From positions 57,206,329 through 57,270,328 of the forward strand of contig JACMZG010001863.1 of the NCBI GenBank assembly GCA_018340805.1: 64,000 nt of DNA, in the 5' to 3' direction. Under the pieces are notes generated by a model that did no database searches, was not told the DNA's origin, and saw only the letters and a program-made list of their open reading frames with translations. Each line of letters opens with the position of its first letter. Within the stretch, counting starts at the first letter, position 1. Of this stretch, positions 1 to 13,800 are shown one piece after another. The position numbers and the translations under genes are program-made. Origin of the DNA: Microvelia longipes. Lineage: Eukaryota > Arthropoda > Insecta > Hemiptera > Veliidae.

Positions 1-112
1 TACCTGCCGGTGTAATAGTGCGTGTCACTTAATGTGTAGCACCTGTCACTCTAAAATCACTAATGAAAGTCTTATACATTTGCTGTCCTTTGTAACAGAC
101 ATTAAGCTGGTA

Positions 113-516
113 AAGTCTATCTTTTAGTTTAAAAATCCCCAAGGTCATAAGTATTTTGGGGATTGACCAATCAGATAAGCCACTGCCAACCTCTCACTTA
201 AAAATAAAAAAAAATCCCTACCACAATAACCGCTGTAGGGAAAAAACCTTCTTCCCAGCGATCGTTCACTTTGTTTGTGGTTCTTCTTTTGATTACATCG
301 TTTTGAAAACTACTTTCAAATTAATCTTAAAAATGATATTTTAAAATTAAACTGCACAAAAGAAATGTAAAAAAAACATCGCCAAAAAAAAAAAAAATAA
401 ATTACCTGATTTGTTTACATAGTTTTTCCCGCTCCCTTCTTGCAGGGATTTTTTTTATTAAGAATCAGTGGTGTCTAAACTGACCTGTCAAGATTTTTAA
501 ACTAAACGATAGACTG
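113..516 (-). mobile_element. Mariner-like MITE, copy 1
   Basis: About 404 bp with inverted ends related to CAGTCTATCGTTTAGTTT and flanked by TA. The left end is diverged (aaagtctatctt). It is the reverse of the copies at 13103 and 14027. The TA target and CAGT start suggest Tc1/mariner; no transposase remains. Confidence 0.75.
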
Positions 517-777
517 TAGTTCTAAGCCTGTGCAATGTCAGGTACTCATAAAAGATCCCTAACCCTTAATGAATCTAGGTTCAGAGAAAATGTAGGACCC
601 TCAATAACATATGAAATATACATGACATGAAATATGACATGAATATAATATGAATGACATGAAATATACATGTTTCTGCCTTAAAGTCATGGTTTTTCTG
701 TGTATTAGGCATTAAATGCCTGCACAAAGACTCATAAGGGGTAGGCCTACTTATTAGGTGATCAATCACTGTCCCTA

Positions 778-1404
778 CAGTGTATCGACTACTTTAAAAA
801 TCTTGACAGCTCAGTTTAGGCACGACCGATTCTAAAAAAAAATCCCTACAAAAAGGCAGCGGGGAAAAAACTTTGTAAATAAATCAGGTTATGTTACCCG
901 TGTTTTCTTGGCGATGTTTCTACATTTCTTTTGTGTAGTTTTATTATTTAGGAAGTATGCAAATGTGGAAAAAATTGAATTGTGAAGGGAAATAATAAGT
1001 GTACTCATATGTTTTTACATTAAAAAAGAATTGTATGTTTACTAGTTTTGACAGCTCTTAAAAATTGCTACATAAAAGGCAGCCTTGAAATAAAAGTTTC
1101 AGTTATGCTTTTATTTACTTAAGTTATAAAAAAGAATATTTGAGTGCAATAATAATGTTAACAGTCCAACACAAACACAATTCACAGAACACACACAACA
1201 CAAAAACTCACAAAACGATATAAACACAAAAAGAACCACAAACGAAGTGAACGAATGCCGGGAAGGAGGTTATTTCCCTACAGGGGTTATGGGAGAAGGG
1301 AATTTTTTTTCTCTTTCAAGAGAGGGGTTGGCAGCAGCTTTTCTGATTGGTCGATCCCCAAAATGCTTATGACCTTGGGGATTTTTAAACTTAACGATAC
1401 ACTG
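778..1404 (+). mobile_element. Mariner-like MITE, diverged longer copy 2
   Basis: Ends CAGTGTATCG and CGATACACTG lie next to TA. Subterminal parts match the 400-bp copies but about 230 bp of extra internal sequence is present, including an ACACAAAC-rich patch near 1170-1240. Confidence 0.65.
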
Positions 1405-1495
1405 TAATTAGGAGCTCAATTAATTAATTAAATCCCTAATTAAGGGTTCAATCTTAGAGTTTAAAGTTATAATGTGACTATTGTGTTGCACTCAG

Positions 1496-1638
1496 TTATA
1501 ATCAGTTGACAGTGTGGGAAATGGGGTTGAGAAATCAATGAGATTGGTCCGATCTAAAAATGTGGGCTTTGTTCAACATCCAAGAATAACTTCATTGGCA
1601 ACTTACCGTTATTTTTCCACACTGTCAACTGATTATAA
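1496..1638. mobile_element. Short TIR element (CAGTTGACAG family)
   Basis: A 143-bp element whose ends are near-perfect inverted repeats (TTATAATCAGTTGACAGTG type). The same TIR core flanks the elements at 18790-19649 and 62954-63117. Non-coding; class II type but superfamily unassigned. Confidence 0.7.
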
Positions 1639-2114
1639 TCTTGTGCTATACTAAAGTTGGGAAACGTTTTAACCTAACCCTTATAAAATAATTCAGACTT
1701 GTATGTTGTTGAACTTTTGATCAGCTAATAGTTGACTCAAAAAAGTGGAGTCTGGTGAGTTGTGCATGAGCTTTCAAAATTTATATAAACTTTTAAATTA
1801 AAATTGAAAATTATATCAATTATTTGTTGTTGATGAAAGGACGTTTAAATTTATTTCATTGGGAAACAAAAAGAATTAGTGTAGACAGTTCAAATGTAAA
1901 CAAATGGCTGTGTCCTTTAAAAAACTTAAATCAACTCCCTAGTGGAAAAAATATAAATTCATTGTGTGGCTGATAGATATCCACCTTTACTAACTTTAGT
2001 AATAAGTAATATAAATTATTATAATTTATTTGTAATAAATATGTTGTGATACTGGTCATATTAAAAATTTATTAGTTATAATTTATAAACTAAATCTGGT
2101 TGTTTATTTTTCAG
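1639..2114. other. DGAT1 intron, no feature seen
   Basis: AT-rich intron sequence up to the exon acceptor at 2114. No ORF, repeat family or structured element was recognised. Confidence 0.5.
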
Positions 2115-2243
2115 ATGCCATCGTCCTCGGGACTCGTTATTTTCCTGGTCTTCTGGATTTAACAATTTCACTGGGTTTATTAACTGGGCTTTCCTCCTGC
2201 TTACTATGGGAGGCATTCGTCTCACCCTTGAAAACTTAATTAA
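2115..2243 (+). CDS. DGAT1: DGAT1 exon a (first in window)
   Basis: Acceptor tttttcag, donor gtaagt. Encodes window residues 1-42, beginning [15 protein letters not shown] and ending TLENLI, which match the first MBOAT membrane region. One base at the start completes a codon from an exon outside the window; two bases at the end open the Lys codon finished by the next exon. Confidence 0.93.
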
Positions 2244-2296
2244 GTAAGTTAGGACCTGTTGCTGTGATAAACAACATCACCTGTATTACAATATAT

Positions 2297-2350
<54 letters not shown>

Positions 2351-2381
2351 CATACATACATATATATATATTATATATATA

Positions 2382-2473
<92 letters not shown>

Positions 2474-4716
2474 ATATATATATGGATGTGTGTGTGAGTG
2501 CATGTATGTAAGTACCAGATTTTTGTGTCCTAGACGTTTCTGTGGGACACGATAACTTTCGAACGCATTTAATAATGTGTGGCATCATTAAACCACATAA
2601 AGAACCCCACAAACATTTCAAAAAATCACAAATATTCATATAGTGTTTAACCTGGGCTGAAATTGTTTATATACACATATAAAAATGTGAATCTTTCACT
2701 GAAACGCGAAGTTACTTTATATTATCAGTATTAGTTCTGGTTTAATAAATTGGCATAATGTAAACAAATCAAGTTTTATCATTTGATAATTTGCTTATAT
2801 CGGAGCAGTATGCCATTTATATAAACCAGTAATATTACGAACTGATAAAGTACAACAACCATGTGGCCGCGACCGCGAAGCGGCAAAAAGGCCGAAGGCC
2901 TCATGTTTAGTTATCAAAAATGGTGCACCTAATGCACCCAGGTGTACACACCTGCACCTGGATGGATTAGGTGTGTCTATAAAAAAATAGTTATTTATGT
3001 CATAAGACTGAGAAGTGTGTCTTTATGTCACGGCAATTAGATTTACCGACGAGCGAAGCGAGTCGGGAAAAATTGCCAAGACTTAAAGACATTCTCAGCC
3101 GGATGGCATACACTATTTTTTTGAGGTAGCACTTATTAAATAAACTGCTTTATGTACTAAATTGAAAAAAAAAATAGTCTACGAACAAAAACAGAAACAA
3201 AATGAACGTTTTTAAAGAAACCTCATGAAGGCTTTACACAGATTGTTTTTTTGAACACGCTACCTTACAGTAATGGCGGCAATATATGAATTAATTTTAC
3301 GTCCTAGGAGTTTTCTTTACATTCATTATTGTCATCGGAGGTGAAAAGTACTAAATAACCTCCTATAACAATAATGATTGGCTTCTCATCCTAAAAACGG
3401 TCCAATAAAGTGCTCAATTACGTACTACCTCAAAAAAACAGTTATTACAAGTAACATAATAATTGGCAATCCTGCAGACTCCACACACGTTAACATATAC
3501 GCTGTACTGTTATGCATCTCATGCAGCAATTTAATGCAAGCTTATAGAATATATGTGTTCCATTTTTAACAAATGTTTTAAATACTTGTTTTTATTTAGA
3601 GATGCAATCATTTGTTTTATTTGAGCTTCATGATGAGAAAAGTTTGTCAGTGCGTAGCGTGCTGTTCGTTCAAGCATTTCCTTCATTTCCTAGGGACTTT
3701 TTCTTCACTGGAAGATTTTCTTACTTGACTCCACCATTCTGTAACCGCGTCTAATGGTACATAAGGTCGTCGACGCTACGCAACCTCTGTGCCCTACGGA
3801 TGCCGAGCTAAGGCCTTGAAGCTTAAAGGATGATGACTTCTCAACAGTTTTTTTTAAGAATGGTTTTTGTTTTTAGATTTTTACTTTATTGTTCGAATAA
3901 CAAGCAGCCAACTAAGGAAGTAATCTCGCCTATCTTATACGGCCGCCATAGTGTTCTGGGAGGTCTCTGTGGTTAATTTGTTAGGACTTGTGTCTGCCAC
4001 CCAGACAATCTGGGTTCGATCCTAGTCGGGGCCTCTTTAATTTTCATGCAAGGGATAGGAATCATTACATGTATCGTTAAAAAGAACGTTAAGTTAGTGC
4101 TTGTAAGCTCCCTCTTATATACGCCTCTGCTACAAGAGTGTTCTACTAAGAGGAAAACACCTTTACAAAAATGCAAAATTTTTAATACAGATACAGTAAT
4201 TATTTAATTTTAAATCAAAAAAATTAAAACAGCTTACATATGTAAGCAGCGAAATGCGTTCGAAAGTTATCGTGTCCCACAGAAACGTCTAGGACACAAA
4301 AATCTGGTACTTACATACATGCACTCACACACACATCTTGGTGATCTTGGTAATCTTTGATTTGAATCTATTACAGCCTAACAGCTCAATCAGTTAGTTC
4401 CAGGAACTTGGTGTTAAAGACTTATTTCCAAGACATAATAGTCAAGGACACGTTTGCTTTCGTGCTGTAATTAATATAATTACTACGTTACAATACAAAG
4501 CAAAATATGTCATTATTGTATAAATACTCCTCCAATACACAGGGACTTTAAAAAGCCATACTTAATCAAAAATAACAAAGTTTGTTTATTGCTAGTTAAT
4601 TTTAGAGAATTTTCTTTGAAAAAACTCCATAATGAGATAGCTCGTGTGGTGTGTGCCAAAACACACCATTATAGAGGCTCCAACCACCAGAAAAATACAA
4701 TTTGTAAAACCTTTTA

Positions 4717-4803
<87 letters not shown>

Positions 4804-7800
4804 ATATATATAAATAATATATTTATTATTATTATTTATTAAATAGCGTAAGATTTGACTGTGATATTTGTTTTTCTCATGTCACTTAAATTAAATTACT
4901 TGACATTTGTATACACATTAATTTATGTTTCAACAATAAAGACATTTATTTATTTATTTATATATTATATTTTGTCTCGGGTGTATGTAGAGATATCTGA
5001 TCAGATTACGGAAGTATTCGTAATCGGCACTTGCGTTCCATATACTGTTTCGATGTCTTTGTTTTTTGACATCGAGTCCGAGGAGCCAAGTGCATCGACA
5101 CTGGTTTGAAGTCCATGCGCAGTCGTGCCAGATGTGAAAGTGGTCGTATCCTGGAACGAGATGCTCTGATACGATGATCGATCCGTCTCCTCGATAGTTT
5201 GGTTGGAGCTGTGTAAATCTAGAACACAAGTCATACAGTTGTTGCAGAGATCGGACTGGGAGAATATCGTGGACCAATTTTCTTCTTCTTCGTTTACTCG
5301 CAAACTCTTCCACGTATAGCTCCCGTCTGTCTGATCTGACGACTGGTTCAGAACTGTAGTGAGGGCTTGAATTATTATTTTGAAGGTCAAGTTGTTCGCC
5401 ATTAGTTTCGATGAAAATTTCTTCAAGAAACTTTTGAAACCAATCGGAGTCTCCCATATCGTAGATAGATATTCTTTGAAATTATCAAAACTATCGATAG
5501 ACATACTATTGTTATTATTCTAAATTTAATCTCTGACCGAGTACGGTAAAGTGTTTTTGGGACCGAGTAGCGAAGTAAGTCCTGTACAATGTGTTGTAAC
5601 AATATCTACACGATAGATGATTAACGGTTGTATACGTGTATAAGGGCCAGGCACAATTATCGCAAATTTTGCGATATATAGGATCGTTAGAATCGCGAAA
5701 AATATCTAAAGGGACAAACTCGTGTTTATTTACGATATTGTTGAAATGGTATTGGTTTATTGTACTTTGTTCAGATAAGTATCGGAAACAGTATTGGCAG
5801 ATACGTGCCGAAACAGTGTCTATATCTCGAAAGAAAACAGTACGAAAACAATTTCTTGTTATTTCGTAGGCTTGGTATTTATAACAAACAAAGGATGCGT
5901 AAATTATATTGTTATCTGTCACCTGATGTCTCGGTATTTCAAGAATATCTAATCTTAAATTCGTACTCGGAGGAGACTCACCTGGCCAATTGTTGACGAG
6001 TTGATTGAATATTTCCTGGTCCAAATGAAAAACGTTATCTATGACCGGTACTGCACCGTCGTCAAAATCACAATTACGATTGTTCAACGGAGCCATGAAA
6101 CGTGCTTCATATATGAGTTACGACAATTTAAATGTTTCCCCCTCCTTTTATGTTAAACAAAATGCACAGCGCCATCATTTCCTTGAAGTCTTTAATTAAT
6201 GCACCTATATGCACGTCATGTTAATAAACACGGCCTAGGCACGACCTTCACATAGTAAACTGCATTCTACCCAAGATTACATTAAAAACAATACGCAATA
6301 TGTTTTTCTAACTCCAAAACCCTCTCCCCGAAACCTCAATTATATAATCTCAATTATATCAACTTCCCCTCAATTATATAAACCTCCCCTTCAAAATTTT
6401 CCCCCTCTCAAACCAGGAAACACTGGGAGCTTGTCGCAAACACAAATATGTGTTTGAACCGCCAGCACACGCGCCAGCGCCCCCCTTTGGGAACTGGCGC
6501 ATTTCATATTATAGCGCAGCTCCCGCCTAATTTTAAAATTAAGCGGGGCACTGACACGTGTGCTGGCGGTTCAAACACAGATTTGTGTTTGCTAAGTGAC
6601 CTAGCTAGAGCTACTTAGAAACCCCTTTCACCCAGGTGGTGTCCTAGCTAGTCTAGCTCTAGTCCCAAGTGATCTAGCTAGAGCTACCTAGCTAGTCTAG
6701 CTGATCTAGCTAGAGCTACCTAGCTAAAGTGATCTAGCTAGCTAGTCTAGCCAAGTGATCTAGCTACAGCTACCTAGCTGTCTAGTCCAAGTGATCTAGT
6801 AGAGCTACCTAGCTAGTCTAGTCTGATCTAGCTAGAGCTACCTAGCTAGTCCCAAGTGATCTAGCTAGAGCCCTAGCTAGTCTAGTAGTGATCTAGCTAG
6901 AGCTACCTAGCTAGTCTACCTGATCTAGCTAGAGCTACCTAGCTAGTCCCAAGTGATCTAGCTAGAGCTACCTAGCTAGTCTAGTCCCAAGTATCTAGCT
7001 AGAGCTACCTAGCTAGTCTAGTCCCAAGTGATCTAGCTAGCTACCTAGTCTAGCTAGTCTAATCCCAAGTTCTAGCTAGCTACCTAGCTAGTCTAGCTAG
7101 CTACCTAGCTAGTCTAGTCCCCTAGCTAGAGCTACCTAGCTAGTCTAGTCCAAGTGATCTAGCTAGAGCTACTAGTCTAGTCCAATGATCTAGCCTACTA
7201 GCTAGTCCTAGTAAGTGATCCTAGAGCTATAGCTAGTCTGATCTAGCTAGAGCTACTAGCTAGTCTAGTCCCAAGTGATCTAGCTAGAGCTACCTAGCTA
7301 GTCTAGTTCCAAGTGATCTAGCTGAGCTACCTAGCTAGTTAGTCCCAAGTGATCTAGCTTGAGCTACCTAGCTAGTCTAGTCCCAAGTGATCTAGCTAGT
7401 CTAGTTCCAAGGTGATCTAGCTAGAGCTACCTAGCTAGTCTAGTCCCTAAGCCCTAAGTCCCAAGTGAGCTAGCTACCTAGCTAGTCTAGTCCCAGTAGC
7501 TAGTCTAGTCCCAGCTAGAGCTACCTAGCTAGTCTAGTCCCAAGTGATCTAGCTAGAGCTACCTAGCTAGTCTAGTTCCAAGTGATCTAGCTAGAGCTAC
7601 CTAGCTAGTCTAGTCCCAACTAGCTAGTCTAGCTACTAGCTAGTACTAGCTAGTCTAGTTCCAAGTGATCTAGCTAGAGCTACCTAGCTAGTCTAGTTCC
7701 AATGATCTAGCTAGAGCTACCTAGCTATCTAGTTCTGATCTAGCTAGAGCTACCTAGCTAGTCTAGTCCAAGTGATCTAGCTAGAGCTACCTAGCTAGTC

Positions 7801-10800
7801 TAGTTCCAAGTGATCTAGCTAGAGCTACCTAGCTAGTCTAGTCCCAAGTGATCTAGCTAGAGCTACCTAGCTAGTCTAGTCCAAGTGATCTAGCAGAGCT
7901 AGCTAGCTAGTTCCAAGTGATCTAGCTAGAGCTACCTAGCTAGTCTAGTCCAAGTGATCTAAGCTAGAGCTACCTAGCTAGTCTAGTTCCAAGTGATCTA
8001 GCTAGAGCTACTAGTCTAGTTCCAAGTGATCAGCTAGAGCTACCTAGCTAGTCTAGTCCCAAGTGATCTAGCTAGAGCTACCTAGCTAGTCTAGTCCCAA
8101 GTGATCTAGCTAGAGTACCTAGCTAGTCTAGTCCAAGTGATCTAGCTAGAGCTACCTAGCTAGTCTAGTCCAAGTGAATCTAGCTAGAGCTACCTAGCTA
8201 GTCTAGTCCCAAGTGATCTAGCTAGACCTAGCTAGTCTAGTCCCAAGTGATCTAGCTAGAGCTACTAGCTAGTCTAGTCCCAAGTGATCTAGCTAGAGCT
8301 ACCTAGCTAGTCTAGTCCCAAGTGATCTAGCTAGAGCTACCTAGCTAGTCTAGTCCCAAGTGATCTGCTTGAGCTACCTAGCTAGTCTAGTCCCAAGCTA
8401 GAGTTCCAAGTGATCTAGCTAAGCTACTAGCTAGTCTAGTTCCAAGATCTAGCTAGAGCTACCTAGCTAGTCTAGTCCCAAGTGATCTACTTAGCTTAGC
8501 CTAGTCTACTAGTCTAGAAGTGATCTAGCTAGAGCTACCTAGCTAGTCTAGTCCAAGTGATCTAGCTAGAACTACCTAGCTAGTCTAGTTCCAAGTGATC
8601 TAGCTAGAGCTACCTAGCTTAGTCTAGTCCCAAGTGATCTAGCTAGAGCTACCTAGTTCTAAAGTGATTCTAGCTAGAGCTACCTAGCTAGTCTAGTCCA
8701 AGTGATCTAGCTAGAGCTACCTAGCTAGTCTAGTTCCAAGTGATCTAGCTAGAGCTACTAGCTAGCTAGGTGATCTAGCTAGCTAGCTAGTCTAGTCCCA
8801 AGTGATCTAGCTAGAGCTACTAGTCTCCAAGTATCTAGCTAGAGCTACCTAGCTAGTCTAGCTTACCTCTAGTCTCTAGCTATAGCTAGTCTAGTTCCAA
8901 GTGATCTAGCTAGCTAGCTAGTCTAAGCTAGCCTAGCTAGTCTAGTTCCAAGTGAGCTAGAGCTACTAGCTAGTCTAGTTCCAAGTTAGCTTATATCTAG
9001 TCTAGAGCTACCTAGCTAGGTCTATCTAGCTAGTCTAGTTCCAAGTGATCTAGCTAGAGCTACCTAGCTAGTCTAGTTCAAGTGATCTAGCTAGAGCTAC
9101 CTAGCTAGTCTAGTTCCAAGTGATCTAGCTAGAGCTACCTAGCTGTTCCAAGTGATCTAGCTAGAGCTACCTAGCTAGTCTAGTTCCAAGTGATCTAGCT
9201 AGACTACTAGCTAGTCTAGTTCCAAGTGACTAGCTAGAGCTACCTAGCTAGTCTAGTTCCAAGTGATCTAGCTAGAGCTACCTAGCTAGTCTAGTCCAAG
9301 TGATCTAGCTAGAGCTACCTAGCTAGTCTAGTTCCAAGTGATCTAGCTAGAGCTACTACTAGCTAGTCTAGTTCCAAGTGATCTAGCTAGAGCTACCTAG
9401 CTAGTCTAGTTCCAAGTGATCTAGCTAGAGCTACCTAGCTAGTCTAGTCCCAAGTGATCTAGCTAGGTCTAGTTCCAAGTGATCTAGCTAGAGCTACCTA
9501 GCTAGTCAGTTCCAAGTGATCTAGCTAGAGCTACCTAGCTAGTCTAGTTCCAAGTGATCTAGCTAGAGCTACCTAGCTAGTCTAGTTCCAAGTGATCTAG
9601 CTAGAGCTACCTAGCTAGTCTAGTCCCAAGTGATCTAGCTAGTCTAGTTCGTGATCTAGCTAGAGCTACCTAGCTAGTCAGTCCCAAGTGATTAGCTAGT
9701 CTAGTAAGTGATCTAGCTAGTCTAGTTCCAAGTGATCTAGCTAGAGTAGAGTCTAGAAGTTAGTGTTTCCAAGTGATCTAGCTAGAGCTACCTAGCTAGT
9801 CTAGTCCAAGTGATCTAGCTAGTCTAGTTCCAAGTGATCTAGCTAGAGCTACCTAGGCTAGTCTAGTTCCAAGTGATCTAGCTAGAGCTACCTAGCTAGT
9901 CTAGTTCCAAGTGATCTAGCTAGAGCTACCTATCTAGGCTAGCTAGTCTAGTTCCAAGTGATCTAGCTAGGGCTACCTAGCTAGTCTAGTCCCAAGTGAT
10001 CTAGCTAGTCTAGTTTCAAGTGATCTAGCTGGTGCTACTTGGAAAACACTTTTACCTTGGAAATCATTCTTTGATTTCTTATTTTCTATTATAATAGCAT
10101 ATAATATTCGTATATAATATTTTGTGCATTAATGCAATTTTATAATTAATTAAGTTTTCTGTGTTATATGTATCTTTTGTTTGATATATGTATGTTTTGT
10201 TCGATATATGTATGTTTTGTTTGATATAATTATGTTTTGTTCGATATATGTATGTTTTGTTTGATATATGTATGTTTTGTTTGATATATGTATGTTTGTT
10301 CGATATATGTATTTTGTTCGATTATATATTTTGTTCGATATATGTATGTTTGTTCGATATATGTATATATGTATGTTTTGTTGATATATGTATGTTTTGT
10401 TCGATATATGTATGTTTCGTGTGGTATAATTTTAACCTTTTACTTTCAGTCTTAAGCATTACATTGATACTTTCCTTTTTGTACCTAGGTCTAAAATAAA
10501 GATTTTAATTACTATTATAAATTATTAAATAAAAAATTAATATCTGGCAACAATTAATTATTAAAAAACTGGCAAACATTAGATAAATTGGCAGGCAAAG
10601 CAAAGTCAAATATCTTTTCCTTTTTTCCGCCTTAATTCACTAGGTCAGACAGTAAAAATTTCCTAACAATGTGGCACGTATTGATAATGACAGCTTTCTG
10701 GGAAGTTTTGTATACATAAAGATTAATATCTAATTTATTAACAAACTGTCATGAAGTGTTTATAATGTCATGTTACAGATATGGGATCAGAGTGGACCCG

Positions 10801-13800
10801 GAGCAGTGGCTGATAGTTCTGACAGGGAGTCACGAGGGAGGAGATTCCAAACCATCTCTCTACCTTGTCCTGTGTCAGTACATCTACTTGTTACCATTGT
10901 ATTTCATAATTGAGTCTTTTCATAATTTTTCATAAGTATGTCATATAAAATAACTCACCGTAAAATATTAGAAAGAAAAAATAGTTATTTATGCAACAAG
11001 GGATGAAAATAAGTTTTACAGCTCAAGTTAAAGTTTTGTCCTAAGGCAGCGCCGAAGGAGGAAACTTCATTAGCTCACGAGGCCGGTAGGCCGAGGGAGA
11101 TAATACGAGAGCTGAAAACTTTCATCCCTTGTTGCATATTAAATTTTATCTACGACTAGAGAACTAATACTAACAACTATTAATATATTCTTCAGCTCCT
11201 TAATTGTTATTGTGTTAGTTTAGTTTATTCTTACCATGTCAATTACTCTGATGAAGAGAGAATAAAGCCACTATCTTCACATTATTTTATTGTAAGCTGT
11301 CAATAGAATAATGTGTAATACTATGTTTGTAATTTAAACATTAGCGTGTGTATATTGTATATTCTACCCGTAGTACCACATAACACCGAAAAATCCTATA
11401 AATTTCCTAAAATTCCTAAAATTTTAATTAAAAATTCTGTCAAGTTGCAACACTTTCACTTTTCCTCCCTAGGAGTAAAAGTACATTACAGTGTGAGATA
11501 ACAAGACTGTAAGTAGAACTTACAATAGATGTCATAACAAAAATATGCCTCCTATATACCAACGGCATGAATGAGAAAAAGTTAAAATATAATGATAAAT
11601 AAAGGAAAACTATAAATAACTAATGATAAAGTAGTACCAACTATAACAAAACAAAAACCTACGGAGAACCGCACAAAGTACAAACATCTTAATTGTTTGG
11701 ATAACAGTTTCCGAGTGGAGAAGCACAGGTTGTGATCTTATGACTTTTCTACCTAAAACCCCCAAACTCAATCACTATAATTCTGTTTTCTCCCCACTCT
11801 CACCTACTACCATTCTCCGCTACTAAAATAATTATTAGTAATAATTATTTAGTTATTATTATAAAAATATTACTAAAATGCTTGTTTTGGCTAATTAAAA
11901 TTGAATAAATTGATATTTTTACAGCTTAGTATATTTGCTAACCATATTTAATAATTTTATGAATAAAAATGCAAAATACTCTATTGGTAAATAAAATAAT
12001 ATAATAACTAGTATGAAGATTTAGGTCTTCCGGTGGTGACCGTGTCAATGTCGATGAAGAATCCGATGTTTCGTTTCTATTGTGGGTGGCATCTTCAGTT
12101 CAGGTTCGTAGAGTATTCCATGATGTCCTACATCCCTGAAGATGCCTTCCACAGTGGAAGCTTTCGCTTGGATTCTTCATCTACATTGACGCGGTCACCC
12201 CCGGAAGACCTAAATCTTCATAACAATAACCGCGGAAGCCTACACAGTTTATTATAATAACTAGTACTTATAAATAATAGTAACGCTGGGTATAGATGAA
12301 AATACTAAATTAAAATTTAGTATTTTATTCTTTGTGTTGTAAGTTCTATACCCAGTTTTGTTAACTTAAAATGCCATTTCCCTCCCTAGACGTGTAAGTA
12401 ACAGAATACGGCACAGTTAGACCAAGCTCAGATTGATATTTACATCGGTTTCATCAATAGGGAATCAAAGGGAGGACAGCGCCATACTTGTGTCTATTTA
12501 ACCTTGTCTAAGATTTCAGCTCTTGTGCTATCTTCCTAGGCAGAGCTTCGGGGGTCAAAATGTTTGCAATCCTCTTCAGCAAGCCTCAGGAGGTAATAGA
12601 GTACGCTCCTTCATTACGCTTACGTTTTTCATCATCAGGAGGAAACTTTAACTTACCTTATTGCATAAATAACTATTGCACTTTTGTATTATTGCTTGCA
12701 GAAATATAAATAATATATTCACAATTTTTCAGATTCAATTGTGCCTGTTATATTCTGTCTTCTAATAGAAAGAGGTCTTGCTGAGGTTCGTATATTTTTA
12801 TTTTGATGTTGTTTAAGTTTTTGCTCAGGTATTAAAAAAATCAGGTACAGGGTATCTCAGAACTTTGCTCAGCATATCGTATTCTCAGCATATTGTATGC
12901 ATATCGTATGCTCAGCATATCGTATTCAGTAAGTTCATTCTCATACTGCGGTCTCTCTTCACTTGCCCTCAGAATATAAAAATCACCAAATTTGCATTGC
13001 AGTGAGTCTACAAACTTGTTTCACTGGCCCTCAGACAGTAAAAACATTAGTTTTATTCTCTGCGGTCACCCATCCAAACATTGATCTTGTTCGATGCTGT
13101 TACAGTCTATCATTTAGTTTAAAATTCTTGACAGGTCAGTTTAGACACCAGTGATTCTTAAAAAAAAAATCCCTGCAAGAAGGGAGCGGGAAAAAACTAT
13201 GTAAACAAATCAGGTTATTTTACCTGTATTTTCTTGGCGATGTTTTTTTTTACATTTCTTTTGTGTAGTTTTATTTTAAAATATCATTTTTAAGAAAAAT
13301 TTGAAAGTAGTCTTCAAAACGATGTAATCAAAAGAAGAAGCACAAACAAAGTGAACGATTGCCGGGAAGAAGGTTTTTTCCCTACAGCAGTTATTGTGGT
13401 AAGGATTTTTTCCCCCTTTTTAAGTGAGAGGTTGGCAGCGGCTTCTCTGATTGGTCAATTCCAAAAATACTTATGACCTTGGGGATTTTTAAACTAAACG
13501 ATAGACTGTAGTGATTAACTTTTATCTATTTATGCAGCTTAACATTTGTTTACTTACTTAGTTTTATTACATAAATGGATACACTTGTACCTGCTTGTAC
13601 CAAATTTCAACTCAATTTATTTGTTTATTAATTTTTTAATCGAACTAATGCTGATAATGATGTGAAACTTTGCACATTTTTTGATCTTATATTCGACTAC
13701 ATGCCTGCTAAATATCAATTTGATCAAAACATTTTTTTCTGCGTTTTATGAATTTTCTATATTTTGCTGAGTCATTATTGTCATGTACTGGTGTCGTAAA

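Larger units (their letters stand above)
2485..4337. mobile_element. Element or insertion bounded by 86-bp inverted repeats
   Basis: Left arm 2485-2570 and right arm 4252-4337 are near-perfect inverted copies (start GATGTGTGTGTGAGTGCATG, inner end AACGCATTT). Between them lie a second dispersed repeat (2981-3444) and a tRNA-like sequence. No transposase seen. It may be a MITE-type element enlarged by nested insertions. Confidence 0.6.
4954..6592 (-). other. Endogenous densovirus-like fragment (NS gene end)
   Basis: A block of parvovirus architecture in DGAT1 intron 1. Read on the - strand it has a terminal T-shaped hairpin (6436-6592), a promoter region with two TATATAA boxes, an NS3-like ORF, then overlapping NS2-like and NS1-like ORFs. 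The NS1 frame is cut off after the HUH domain; helicase and capsid genes and the second terminus are absent. NS3 plus overlapping NS1/NS2 is the order of ambidensoviruses (subfamily Densovirinae). Assignment rests on motif and layout, not on a search. Confidence 0.8.

Noticed and set aside
3960..4035. Functional tRNA gene
   Set aside because: Acceptor and T stems pair, but the D stem does not and the base before the anticodon is wrong; better read as a SINE head.
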